A DNA stretch of 54,655 nucleotides, from the NCBI GenBank assembly GCA_018242255.1, contig JAFECH010000346.1:1-54655 (forward strand). Reading direction: 5' to 3'. The notes under the pieces are model-generated. The model did not search any database and was not told where the DNA came from. It worked only from the letters and a program-made list of their open reading frames with translations. The DNA is from Pseudomonadota bacterium (lineage in GTDB: Bacteria > Pseudomonadota > Alphaproteobacteria > Rhizobiales > Hyphomicrobiaceae). This document shows, in pieces, positions 34,537-43,041 of this stretch. A program made the position numbers and the translations under genes. Within the stretch, counting starts at the first letter, position 1. Each line of letters starts with the position of its first letter.

Positions 34537-37513
34537 GCAAACGTGCTCCTTCTACATCGTAGAACGCCGCTGGGACCACTTGGACGAGCGTGCTTTCACC
34601 CCGCACCGGATCGACAGCCTTGAGAATTTCGCCCATGCGAGCTTCGGAGCGGGCAAGTAACCCCAGCCCGACCCAATGACCGAGCATTGGCGAATAGGCG
34701 ACGGAGGTCATATAGCCCTGGTCGTTTTGCGCAGTGGGCTCCTCGTCTTTGCCGATGAAGTGCGCGCCCCCCCGCAGCCGCACGGCAGTGTCTATAGGCT
34801 TGAACCCGATCAGGCGCGGGCGATCCGGATCGACCAATCCAGGTCTCTGAGCCAGGACGCGACCGACAAAGTCTTTCTTGGTCGACGCCATCTTGCCGAG
34901 ACCGAGATCCGCAGCTGTTGTCGTGCCGTTGAGCTCCGCGCCGGCGACGTGGCCCTTTTCGATGCGCATGACGCCGAGCGCTTCTGTGCCGTACGGGATA
35001 GCGCCAAACTCCTCGCCCTCCGACATCAGCCTGCGTATGAGAAGATCGCCGTACCGCGCAGGGACTGCAATTTCATAGGCAAGTTCACCTGAGAACGACA
35101 GGCGATAAATGCGGGCTTTGATGCCGCCAAGTGCCGTAATCTCAGCACATGCCATATACGGGAAGGCAGCGTTTGAAATATCGAAAGGCGCATCGACGAT
35201 TTTGGCAAGAAGGTCTCGCGCCCTGGGCCCGGCGACCGAGTACTGCGCCCACTGATCGCTGACCGGAAACAACTGGACGTCGAGATCCGGCCAGTGCCAC
35301 TGCCGGCAAAGCTCAAGATGCTGCAGAACCTTGATGGCGTTCGCCGTTGTCGTCGTGATGAAATAGCGGTCGTCGGCAAAGCGTGCAGCCGTGCCATCGT
35401 CCATCGCGACACCGTCTTCGCGCAGCATCATGCCGTAACGCGCTTTGCCGACGCCAAGCGTGCTCATCATGTTGATGTAGACGCGGTCCAGAAATTTTCC
35501 GGCATCGGTGCCGTGAACCTCGATCTTACCGAGTGTCGAGACGTCGCAAACGCCGACGCCGCTGCGGACCGTCTTGACCTCGCGATTGACGGTTTCCAGC
35601 CAGTCGCGCTCGCCGGACTTCGGAAAATATTGCGCGCGGAGCCACATTCCGGTTTCGACAAAAACCGCGCCGCGCTCTTTCGCCCAGTCGTGCGACGGCG
35701 TCAGGCGCGTCGGCTTGAAATGCTTTTCGCGATGCTCGCCGGCAAGGACGCCAAGCGAGACAGGCGTGTACGGCGGACGCGCCGACGTCGCTCCGGTGGC
35801 CGGGATCGATTTATTCGTCAGTTCGGCCATCATGGCGAGGCCGTTGACGTTCGAAGTCTTGCCCTGGTCGGTCGCCATGCCGAGCGTCGTGTAGCGCTTG
35901 AGGTGCTCGACTGAGCGGAAGCCTTCGCGCTCGGCGAGGCGGATGTCCGCCGCCGTGACATCATTCTGCTGATCGACGAACGCCTTATGTTTGGCCGCTT
36001 CGACATGCCAGAAGGCTGAGACTTCTGTCAGCTCATCGTCCGTGCTGGGAACAGTAGCCACAGCAGCAGCGAAGCCGCACGCGGCCGCGGCCTCTGCGCC
36101 TGTCCGTGCACCGTCAATGAGGCACGAGGAGGTCGAGAAAGAACCGTTGGCAGCGCCAGCGACAGCCATCCATTTCGGCAGCGTTCCCGGAACGAATGCC
36201 GCAAGATTCTCCTGCCATTGCGACCGCCCGCCAAGGTGTGTCGTCACCTGCACATTGGGATTGAAGCCGCCAGACGCCGCAATCAGATCGCACGAGATCG
36301 TCTGCGCCGTGCCGTAAGCTGCGACGATACGGGCGCCGGAAACGCGCTGGCCGCCAATAGCATCCGCGACGGCTGCGCCTTCGAAGACGCGGATGCCGTG
36401 CTTGCGCGCCTTCGACTTGATTGCGGGGGGAAGTATCGGGCGCGTGTCGACGAGTGCTGCGACCGTCATGCCGGCGCGAATGAGATCGTCGATCGTATTG
36501 GCCGCATCGTCGTTGTTTGAGAACACAACGGCCGTCTGCCCGGGAGCCACGCCAAAGCGATTGATGTAGCTTCGTACGGCGCTCGCCAGCATCACGCCCG
36601 GTCGATCGTTGTTGCCGAACACGATCGGCCGCTCGGTCGAGCCTTGCGCGACGATCGTATGCTTGGCGACGATATGCCAAAGGCGTTGCCTCGGCTCACC
36701 GGCTGCGGGTACAGCGACATGATCCGCCACCCGTTCAACCGCGCCAAACGTACCGGAATCGTAGGCGCCGAAAATCGTCGTTCTCGGCATCAGCCGAACT
36801 CTGGGCGAGGCAGCAAGCTCGGCGACGACAGCGTTGGCCCAGTCGACGCCGCTTTTGCCGTCGATGCTCCGCACGTCTGAGAGAAGGCGGCCACCCATCG
36901 CAAAGCTTTCGTCGACGACGATGACCTTCGCTCCCGCGCGTGCAGCTGAAAGCGCGGCCATTAATCCAGCCGGTCCCGAGCCGATGACGAGCACGTCGCA
37001 GAACGCATTCGCCTTGTCGTAGAGGTCGGGATCGGGCTCGATGGCGGCAGAGCCTAGACCTGCGGCGCGCCGTATGATCGGCTCATAAAGCTTTTCCCAG
37101 AATGCCGCCGGCCACATGAAGGTCTTATAGTAGAAGCCGGCAGAGAACACCGGCGAGAGCAGGCCGTTGACCGAGAGCAGATCGAAAGACAGCGACGGAA
37201 ACCGGTTCTGGCTTTTTGCTTCTAAGCCTTCGTAAAGTTCCGCAACAGTTGCGCGCGTGTTCGGCTCGCGACGCGCACCGGAGCGAAGCTCGACGAGTGC
37301 GTTGGGTTCTTCCGAACCCGCAGTCAGGATGCCGCGCGGGCGATGATATTTGAACGACCGTCCGACTAGCCGAATGCCGTTGGCGAGCAATGCAGATGCC
37401 AACGTGTCACCGGCATATCCCGTATAGGGAACGCCATCGAATGTGAAATCAAGGCTCTTGGTCCTGTCGACGAGGCCCAGCCCCGACACACGAAATGTTT
37501 GGGATTGTGTCAT
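34529..37513 (-). CDS. mgdC: N-methylglutamate dehydrogenase alpha subunit
   Basis: Sarcosine-oxidase alpha-like subunit of 994 aa, the full family length. The N-terminal part (LDFTFDGVPYTGYAGDTLAS, FKYHRPRGILTAGSEEPNAL) is the ferredoxin-like SoxA segment without iron-sulfur cysteines. A dinucleotide-binding domain begins near residue 170 (VLVIGSGPAGLMAALSAARA). The C-terminal 390 residues form a GcvT-like tetrahydrofolate-binding domain (VCDVSTLGKIEVHGTDAGKF, RIEKGHVAGAELNGTTTAAD), which could capture the released methylene as methylene-tetrahydrofolate. It overlaps mgdB by 4 bp and mgdD by 8 bp. Sarcosine oxidase is the sequence alternative; neighbours decide. Confidence 0.92.
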   Translation of the reverse strand: MTQSQTFRVSGLGLVDRTKSLDFTFDGVPYTGYAGDTLASALLANGIRLVGRSFKYHRPRGILTAGSEEPNALVELRSGARREPNTRATVAELYEGLEAKSQNRFPSLSFDLLSVNGLLSPVFSAGFYYKTFMWPAAFWEKLYEPIIRRAAGLGSAAIEPDPDLYDKANAFCDVLVIGSGPAGLMAALSAARAGAKVIVVDESFAMGGRLLSDVRSIDGKSGVDWANAVVAELAASPRVRLMPRTTIFGAYDSGTFGAVERVADHVAVPAAGEPRQRLWHIVAKHTIVAQGSTERPIVFGNNDRPGVMLASAVRSYINRFGVAPGQTAVVFSNNDDAANTIDDLIRAGMTVAALVDTRPILPPAIKSKARKHGIRVFEGAAVADAIGGQRVSGARIVAAYGTAQTISCDLIAASGGFNPNVQVTTHLGGRSQWQENLAAFVPGTLPKWMAVAGAANGSFSTSSCLIDGARTGAEAAAACGFAAAVATVPSTDDELTEVSAFWHVEAAKHKAFVDQQNDVTAADIRLAEREGFRSVEHLKRYTTLGMATDQGKTSNVNGLAMMAELTNKSIPATGATSARPPYTPVSLGVLAGEHREKHFKPTRLTPSHDWAKERGAVFVETGMWLRAQYFPKSGERDWLETVNREVKTVRSGVGVCDVSTLGKIEVHGTDAGKFLDRVYINMMSTLGVGKARYGMMLREDGVAMDDGTAARFADDRYFITTTTANAIKVLQHLELCRQWHWPDLDVQLFPVSDQWAQYSVAGPRARDLLAKIVDAPFDISNAAFPYMACAEITALGGIKARIYRLSFSGELAYEIAVPARYGDLLIRRLMSEGEEFGAIPYGTEALGVMRIEKGHVAGAELNGTTTAADLGLGKMASTKKDFVGRVLAQRPGLVDPDRPRLIGFKPIDTAVRLRGGAHFIGKDEEPTAQNDQGYMTSVAYSPMLGHWVGLGLLARSEARMGEILKAVDPVRGESTLVQVVPAAFYDVEGARLRV

Positions 37514-37806
37514 GGTGTGGTGCTCGCAGAATTCTGACGTTCGAGAGCGATGTCCTGAGCCGGCTTCACATCGGAAATTTCATGCGTGCGCGTGTCACGC
37601 GTAACGACCAGCCAAGCGTGGCATCCGGCGGAGTGATACCAGAGCTCTTGCGTCGGCCCAGCGACGTTGCGGCGCTCGTAAGCAAAGGCATAAAACGCGT
37701 CGGCTGCGTCTGGCGCCGACGCATCCGGGCGAACGACGCTCGCGTCGCCCAGATAAGAGAATTCATCGTTGCCGCGTTCGCCGCAAAAAGGACAATTGAT
37801 GCGCAT
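37510..37806 (-). CDS. mgdB: N-methylglutamate dehydrogenase delta subunit
   Basis: Small zinc-binding subunit of 98 aa, homologous to SoxD. The zinc ligands of the family are visible: Cys5 and Cys8 (INCPFCGER), His58 and Cys62 (LWYHSAGCHAW). The YEFSYLGD-like element reads DEFSYLGD. It lies 12 bp after mgdA and overlaps mgdC by 4 bp. Confidence 0.92.
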   Translation of the reverse strand: MRINCPFCGERGNDEFSYLGDASVVRPDASAPDAADAFYAFAYERRNVAGPTQELWYHSAGCHAWLVVTRDTRTHEISDVKPAQDIALERQNSASTTP

Positions 37807-37818
37807 GGTGGCTCGCCT

Positions 37819-39081
37819 TCAGTGCAGGTTGGGCTGATTGCCCATGCCCTTCTCGTCGATCATGTGGCCGGTGCGGAAGCGATCGAGGCGATACGCTTTC
37901 GCAACCTCATGCGGCTCGTCGCGCGCCAAGAGGTGTGCGAAGCACAGCCCCGATGCTGGTGTCGCTTTGAAGCCGCCATAGCACCAGCCGCCATTGAAAT
38001 AGAGCCCTTCGATCGGCGTCCGGTCGATGATCGGAGAGCCATCCATGCTCATATCCATGATGCCGCCCCACGAACGCAGCAGCCGCACGCGTCCGATCCG
38101 CGGCATCAGCGCCATCCCGCCTTCGAGGACATCCTCGACGACGGGAAGGTTACCCCGCTGCGCATAGGAGTTATAACCGTCGATATCGCCGCCGAAGACC
38201 AGACCGCCTTTGTCCGACTGGCTGATATAGAAATGCCCCGCACCGAACGTGACGACGCCGTCGATGAACGGTTTGATGCCTTCCGAGACGAACGCCTGCA
38301 GGACATGACTTTCGATCGGCAACATCATCCCCGCAAGCGCCGCAACGCGCGAGGAATTGCCGGCGACGGCTAAGCCGACCTTGTTGGCGCCGATGAATCC
38401 GCGCGTCGTCTCGACGCCGCCGATCTTGCCGTTCTCAATCCGAAATCCTGTGACTTCCGCATTCTCGATGATGTCGACGCCTAGACGATCGGCACCGCGC
38501 GCATAGCCCCACGCAACAGCGTCATGGCGCACCGTGCCGCCGCGCCGCTGAATGAGACCGCCTTTGATCGGAAAGCGTGCGTTGTCGTAGTTGAGCCAGG
38601 GATACATCGCCCGGACGGCGTCGAGATCCAGCAGTTCGGAATCGACGCCATGTAGCCGCATGGCATTGCCGCGCCGCGCGTACGCATCGCGCTGTGCGTC
38701 GGAGTGATAGAGGTTGAGGACGCCACGCTGCGAAACCATGGCGTTGTAATTGAGATCCTGCTCGAGCCCTTCCCAGAGCTTCATGCTGGTCTCGTAGAAC
38801 GGGATGTTCCCCGGCAGCAGATAATTGGAGCGGACGATCGTCGTGTTGCGGCCGACGTTACCTCCGCCGATCCAGCCCTTTTCGATGACCGCAACGTTGG
38901 CGTTTCCATACCTCTTTGCGAGGTAGTAAGCGGTGGCAAGCCCGTGTCCGCCGCCGCCGACGATGACGATATCGTAGGATGGTTTTGGAGTGGCCTTGCG
39001 CCATGCCGGCTTCCAGCCGGTCTGGCCGCGAAGCGCCTCCGCCAGGACGGAAAAAATCGAGTACCGATCTGAGCTGAGCAT
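37819..39081 (-). CDS. mgdA: N-methylglutamate dehydrogenase beta subunit
   Basis: FAD-dependent catalytic subunit of 420 aa homologous to SoxB. It oxidises the N-methyl group of N-methylglutamate. The FAD-binding motif is IVIVGGGGHGLATAYYLA (about 36-53) followed by VAVIEKGWIGGGNVGRNTT, a stretch typical of SoxB. The C-terminal FAD contact GLYFNGGWCYGGFKATPASG is present. The ATG at 39081 (MLSSDRYSIFSVLAEALRG) matches the family start. The frame is open to 39138, but that would lie at the predicted transcription start. First gene of the mgd operon. Confidence 0.92.
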   Translation of the reverse strand: MLSSDRYSIFSVLAEALRGQTGWKPAWRKATPKPSYDIVIVGGGGHGLATAYYLAKRYGNANVAVIEKGWIGGGNVGRNTTIVRSNYLLPGNIPFYETSMKLWEGLEQDLNYNAMVSQRGVLNLYHSDAQRDAYARRGNAMRLHGVDSELLDLDAVRAMYPWLNYDNARFPIKGGLIQRRGGTVRHDAVAWGYARGADRLGVDIIENAEVTGFRIENGKIGGVETTRGFIGANKVGLAVAGNSSRVAALAGMMLPIESHVLQAFVSEGIKPFIDGVVTFGAGHFYISQSDKGGLVFGGDIDGYNSYAQRGNLPVVEDVLEGGMALMPRIGRVRLLRSWGGIMDMSMDGSPIIDRTPIEGLYFNGGWCYGGFKATPASGLCFAHLLARDEPHEVAKAYRLDRFRTGHMIDEKGMGNQPNLH

Positions 39082-39146
39082 GGCCGTTTCTGCGGTTGGT
39101 CTCGACGATCCGGCACCGCATTTGGGGCACCGTATCAACTTGTTCC

Positions 39147-39175
39147 CTTATAAATCAGTCCCCGATTGACGTTAA
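39147..39175 (-). promoter_or_regulatory. Sigma70-type promoter of mgdABCD
   Basis: TTAACG (39170-39175) and TATAAG (39147-39152) on the minus strand, 17 bp apart. Transcription would begin near 39140, about 60 nt before mgdA. Confidence 0.65.
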
Positions 39176-39176
39176 T

Positions 39177-39191
39177 ATAAGAAAATCTTAT
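39177..39191. promoter_or_regulatory. LysR-type box between mgdA and lysR
   Basis: Perfect palindrome ATAAGA-AAA-TCTTAT containing the T-N11-A pattern of LysR regulators (39178-39190). It directly abuts the mgdA -35 box, centred near -44 of that promoter. It also overlaps the likely lysR promoter (TTGACG at 39166-39171, TATTCT at 39189-39194), so binding could activate mgd and repress lysR. Confidence 0.65.
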
Positions 39192-39202
39192 TCTGCGCAG
39201 CT

Positions 39203-40171
39203 ATGGCAACGCGCACGAACAGACTGCCCTTTGATCTTCACGCACTCGAAGCATTCCTGGGCGTTTGCGATGCCCGCTCTATGGCGCTGGCGGCAAAGAA
39301 GCTTTCATTGACACAGCCGGCCGTATCTCAAGCGGTGGCCGACCTTGAGGCCCGTATGGGCGTCAAACTCTTCGACCGCAGCGTCCGGCCTTTGGCGTTG
39401 ACGCCGGCCGGGGAGATTATGCGGCAGCGGGCGTCCGCGCTGGTGTCGGAAGCGCGCCAGATCGCGACTGTCATTCGCCACACGGCGAAAGGCCGTCTGG
39501 CCCTCATTCGCGCCGGCCTCGTGGACAGCCTCTCGCGAGCTCTGACTGGCCCGATCGCATCTTTTCTGGTCAACCACGCCGATCAGGTGTCCGTGCAGTC
39601 CGGACTTACAGCAACCCATGCCGGTGCTCTGCTGACGCGCAATCTCGACCTTTTCATCGGCGTCGACGATATGAGCGACATTGAGGGCTTCGACCGTCAC
39701 GAACTCGTGACCGAGCCTTATATTCTGGTGCTGCCGGCGCGGCAGAAAATCCCGCGGAATGTCTCGGATTTGGCGGCGCTTTCCGGGAAGCTGCCGTTCA
39801 TAAGGTACAGCGCTCGGTCCAAGACCGGCATCGAAATTGAGCGGTATCTTCGCCGTCTGAGCATCGATTTTCCTCAGGGGCTCGAGTTCGACACGCCCTT
39901 CGGCGTGAGCGATATGGTTGCCCGCGGCAAGGGCTTTGCGATTTCGACGCCGATTTGCATCGCTGAAGCGGCGCTTGAAAATCGCGATATTCGCGCCGCC
40001 GCCCTGCCGGGCCCGCAGCTTAAGAGAACGTTAACGCTCGTCAGTCGCCGACTGGAGCTCGGCACATTGCCCCGCGATCTGACGAAGGCCTGTAAATCAT
40101 CTCTCGAGATGTCGACGCTGTCGGCTCTGCGGCGATCGCTGCCGTGGCTTTCCGGCGAGCTTTTGACTTAG
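39203..40171 (+). CDS. LysR-family transcriptional regulator
   Basis: Regulator of 322 aa. The N-terminal winged helix is clear (FDLHALEAFLGVCDARSMAL, then LSLTQPAVSQAVADLEARMG and LFDRSVRPLALTPAGE). The rest is a periplasmic-binding-protein-like effector domain. It diverges from mgdA with only 121 bp between start codons and has a palindromic T-N11-A box 12 bp upstream of its own ATG. Position and box make it the likely activator of the mgd operon, with N-methylglutamate, gamma-glutamylmethylamide or methylamine as possible effectors; that is inference. Confidence 0.9.
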   Translation: MATRTNRLPFDLHALEAFLGVCDARSMALAAKKLSLTQPAVSQAVADLEARMGVKLFDRSVRPLALTPAGEIMRQRASALVSEARQIATVIRHTAKGRLALIRAGLVDSLSRALTGPIASFLVNHADQVSVQSGLTATHAGALLTRNLDLFIGVDDMSDIEGFDRHELVTEPYILVLPARQKIPRNVSDLAALSGKLPFIRYSARSKTGIEIERYLRRLSIDFPQGLEFDTPFGVSDMVARGKGFAISTPICIAEAALENRDIRAAALPGPQLKRTLTLVSRRLELGTLPRDLTKACKSSLEMSTLSALRRSLPWLSGELLT

Positions 40172-40327
40172 TTCTGCTGCACTGCAGCGTAAGCTGACGG
40201 CGATTGCCGCGGCGCAATTGCAGGAGGCCGAGGGCGCGCTCTCAGACCTTACGTCGCGTTGGCGATCATCGGGAGTCGGGATACTTACCAATGCATACTT
40301 GAATCGAGATTGGATCATAGTTGAGCG

Positions 40328-41560
40328 ATGACGCTGCAGGCGATCATCATCCGAGCAGACGGTGCTCTGGCTGAAACGGAAGACATCCGCCGTAAGGCAT
40401 TTGCACAGGTCTTCGCTGAGGCCGGATTTGAATGGTCGTGCGACCGTGAAGGGTTCGCGCTGACCGCCAAACTCGGTAGCGGCGAGGCTCGCATGGCTCA
40501 TTACGTGCGATCTTTCCTCCGCGGAAAACCTGAGACCGAGGATTTCTCCCTCCTGATTCAGGCAATGCATCGGCGTGCCTCTAAAGTCTTCGGAGAAATG
40601 CTGTCTTCGATGGTCAGTGAGCCGCGGCCGGGAATCCGCGATCTGATTATTGCCGCGCGCGCTGACGGCCTCCGCCTGATTCTCTCCTCTCTGCTCGAAC
40701 CGCGCGACACTGAGCAGCTATTGAAGTCGTTGTTTGGGGATCGCGGGCGGCAGTTGTTCGATGTTGTTGTCTCGGGCGACAAGAGCGGCAAGGGCGAATG
40801 CGCGCGGCTTTATGCCGAGGTTCGCGCCAGTCTCGGCTGTGATCCCAAACACAGCCTGGTTATCGAAGGCGGACGTCGCGGCGCTCAGGCTGCAAAAGCC
40901 TCGGATTTTCCTGTCATCACGACGCGTAGCGCGTTTTGTCCCGAGAGCCCGGCATTCAGCGACGATTCCGTTGTCGTTGACAATCTGACGAACCTTCTCA
41001 CAGGGCGCGATCGCAGCCCTCACGATCCGCTGACGTCTGAGGATCGAGAGGACCTTCTCGCAGCGATATATCGATTGCATGCAAGCAATTGCAGCGGCCT
41101 TACAGGATTGGATTGGAGCGACGAGATGAAGGTCTCGGATATTCTGAAAGCGAAGGGGTCAGCGATCAAGACGATCGAGGCAAATGCCACGATGCGCGCG
41201 CTCGCCCATAGTTTCAGACAAGAGCAAGTCGGCGCGATGCTGGTCCTCGACGACAAGGGCGGTTTGCAGGGCATAATCTCGGAGCGAGATCTTGCCCGCG
41301 GCGTCGACGAGTTCGGTATCGACTTGCCGCAAATGCGCGTCGCCAATTTGATGACCCGTTCGGTCGTGACGTGCGCACCCGAGGATCGTGTCGCAACTGT
41401 AGCCAACGTCATGACGCAACGACGTATTCGTCATTTGCCTGTCGTTGTCGATGGCAAGGTCGTCGGCCTGATCAGCATTGGCGACGTTCTGAAGCATCGA
41501 TTGGATGAAGTACAACTCGAAGCCAGCGTGCTGCGAGACGTTGCGCGTTCGCGCCGCTAA
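40328..41560 (+). CDS. HAD-like domain fused to a CBS-domain pair, probable pseudoenzyme
   Basis: Protein of 410 aa. The N-terminal 220 residues follow a CbbY/beta-phosphoglucomutase-type HAD fold: IIIRADGALAETEDIRRKAF at the start, a helical cap, SSLLEPRDTEQLL (motif II), SGDKSGKGECARLY (motif III lysine) and SLVIEGGRRGAQAAKASDFP (motif IV). The nucleophile aspartate of DxDGTLAE is Arg9 and the motif IV aspartate is glycine, so phosphatase activity is unlikely. Two CBS units occupy about 265-400 (VSDILKAKG, GIISERDLARGVDEFG; VANLMTRSVVTCAPEDRV, VVGLISIGDVLKHRL) and probably sense an adenine nucleotide. Target unknown. Confidence 0.8.
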   Translation: MTLQAIIIRADGALAETEDIRRKAFAQVFAEAGFEWSCDREGFALTAKLGSGEARMAHYVRSFLRGKPETEDFSLLIQAMHRRASKVFGEMLSSMVSEPRPGIRDLIIAARADGLRLILSSLLEPRDTEQLLKSLFGDRGRQLFDVVVSGDKSGKGECARLYAEVRASLGCDPKHSLVIEGGRRGAQAAKASDFPVITTRSAFCPESPAFSDDSVVVDNLTNLLTGRDRSPHDPLTSEDREDLLAAIYRLHASNCSGLTGLDWSDEMKVSDILKAKGSAIKTIEANATMRALAHSFRQEQVGAMLVLDDKGGLQGIISERDLARGVDEFGIDLPQMRVANLMTRSVVTCAPEDRVATVANVMTQRRIRHLPVVVDGKVVGLISIGDVLKHRLDEVQLEASVLRDVARSRR

Positions 41561-41632
41561 CCTCCCTCCTCTCCTGTCCGCTCGCGCCGCGACACCAGCT
41601 TGCCGCAAGCTCGGCGTGGCAAGCATCCCGGT

Positions 41633-42367
41633 ATGGTCGATCCAAGCTATCTTGATGCGATAAAGCAGTTCGAAGGCTACACCGCGGAAGCCCGGTGGGA
41701 TTACGCGCAGAATTCGAACGGCTACGGCACGCGTGCACGCTACGCCGGCGAAGTCATCGACAAGGCGGAAGCTGATCGCCGCTTCTCGTCTGAGGTCCAG
41801 AAAGCCGCCGAATTCGTCGATAAGTTCGCGCCGAACCTCGACGAAGGCAGCAAGGCCGCTCTGACGTCGCTGACATACAACGCCGGAACGGCTTGGTCCA
41901 AGAGCGGACTTGGTGAAGCTGTTTCCAGCGGCGACCTCGACAAGGCTCGTTCGCTTTTCCTCCAATACAATAAGGCGGGTGGGAACGTCGTTGATGGGTT
42001 AGTGCAGCGGCGTCTGCAGGAGGTCTCGTGGTTTGGCCAGGGAAATCCGGCGGCGCAAGGTGCGAGCGCCGGGATAGCCGCCATGGCCGCGGCCGCGAGC
42101 GCTTCAGCGATCGTAAGTTCATCGTCGGCGGTTCAATCGTCGGGGCCGGTCACGGCCAGTAATCCCACTCGATCCATCTTGCGAATGGCATCGAGCGACT
42201 TCGGCGTCCCTGCGCTATCGACCGTCGGCAGCGATCAGGTGATGTTATCGCTTTTGTCTCACATGGCTGATACGTCGCCCGGCCGAGATCGCGATGATAA
42301 CAACCGGCGGGCTAACAACTCGGACCGTAAATTGGCCGAGCCCGATCTTCAGTTGCGCACCGGCTGA
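41633..42367 (+). CDS. Lysozyme-like (GH24) protein near flagellar genes
   Basis: Protein of 244 aa. The first 140 residues match phage-type lysozymes: catalytic-like Glu14 (IKQFEGYTAEARWDY) and Asp23, followed by NGYGTRARY, ALTSLTYNAGTAW and GLVQRRLQEVSWF. The C-terminal 100 residues are Ala/Ser-rich then polar and basic, without recognised domain. No signal peptide is visible, unlike a typical periplasmic muramidase. The ATG at 41633 is chosen; the frame is open to a TTG at 41600. Its position beside flagellar genes suggests cell-wall remodelling for rod assembly, since rhizobial FlgJ lacks the muramidase domain. Phage origin is an alternative. Confidence 0.75.
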   Translation: MVDPSYLDAIKQFEGYTAEARWDYAQNSNGYGTRARYAGEVIDKAEADRRFSSEVQKAAEFVDKFAPNLDEGSKAALTSLTYNAGTAWSKSGLGEAVSSGDLDKARSLFLQYNKAGGNVVDGLVQRRLQEVSWFGQGNPAAQGASAGIAAMAAAASASAIVSSSSAVQSSGPVTASNPTRSILRMASSDFGVPALSTVGSDQVMLSLLSHMADTSPGRDRDDNNRRANNSDRKLAEPDLQLRTG

Positions 42368-42384
42368 ATCGGAAGCTGAAAAAA

Positions 42385-42987
42385 CTATCTCAACAGGCCG
42401 GCTGCAATAAGAATAGCCAAGGCAAGACCGGCGACGCCGGCCAGTCCGATCCGAATAAGAACGGCACCGTTCGGGCCCGCGTTGAGCTTGCGCCGTCGAG
42501 CGTCGCGACCGGAAATTTCTTCGGTTTCAGTTTGCGCACGCACAGCTGCTGAAAAAAATGCGCTTTGCATCGCCATTCGTAATTCAGGGGAAGCCGCCGC
42601 GAGCAGAACCTGCTGGTTGGATGCATCCGCTGGGACAACGCGTTGTTCAATCGGAAAGTCTGGCCTGAACACGGCGTCAGCTTCAGCATATTGCGCAGCG
42701 ACTCGGCCCGCTCCGCTCGCCGTATCGCTGGTAGGCTCAGCAGCAGCCCGATTGCGGAACCCGTCGGCGAGGCCCGCCAGGCGGGCATCCAGTTGTTCGT
42801 CGAGTAATGTCAGCAGAACGGACGATACCGCCTTCTCATTATGCGAAATCGGCGCGGGAGGCGTCGTCGGTTGCTTTTCGGTTGCCTGCTGTCCCGGCTG
42901 GTCGCGATTTTGAAGCAGCTGCCGATCTGCCTGAAGCAGAACTTCGTTCGCAATCAAGCGACCAATGTTTTCTGTCGAGCTTACCAT
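42385..42987 (-). CDS. Hypothetical protein with C-terminal membrane anchor, flagellar cluster
   Basis: Unrecognised protein of 200 aa. It is mostly polar and Ala/Gln-rich (about 25-50 low complexity), with a single hydrophobic segment at the very C-terminus (GAVLIRIGLAGVAGLALAIL) followed by a short LLR tail, preceded by a basic RDARRRK stretch. This is the layout of a tail-anchored inner-membrane protein. It follows fliI by 54 bp in the same direction, so it is probably the third gene of flgF-fliI-x, and converges on the lysozyme gene. Confidence 0.65.
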   Translation of the reverse strand: MVSSTENIGRLIANEVLLQADRQLLQNRDQPGQQATEKQPTTPPAPISHNEKAVSSVLLTLLDEQLDARLAGLADGFRNRAAAEPTSDTASGAGRVAAQYAEADAVFRPDFPIEQRVVPADASNQQVLLAAASPELRMAMQSAFFSAAVRAQTETEEISGRDARRRKLNAGPNGAVLIRIGLAGVAGLALAILIAAGLLR

Positions 42988-43041
42988 TGCCGCTACGCTC
43001 CGAGGTCAGAACGTTGATCGGGCGACAGCGGACAGCGCACC

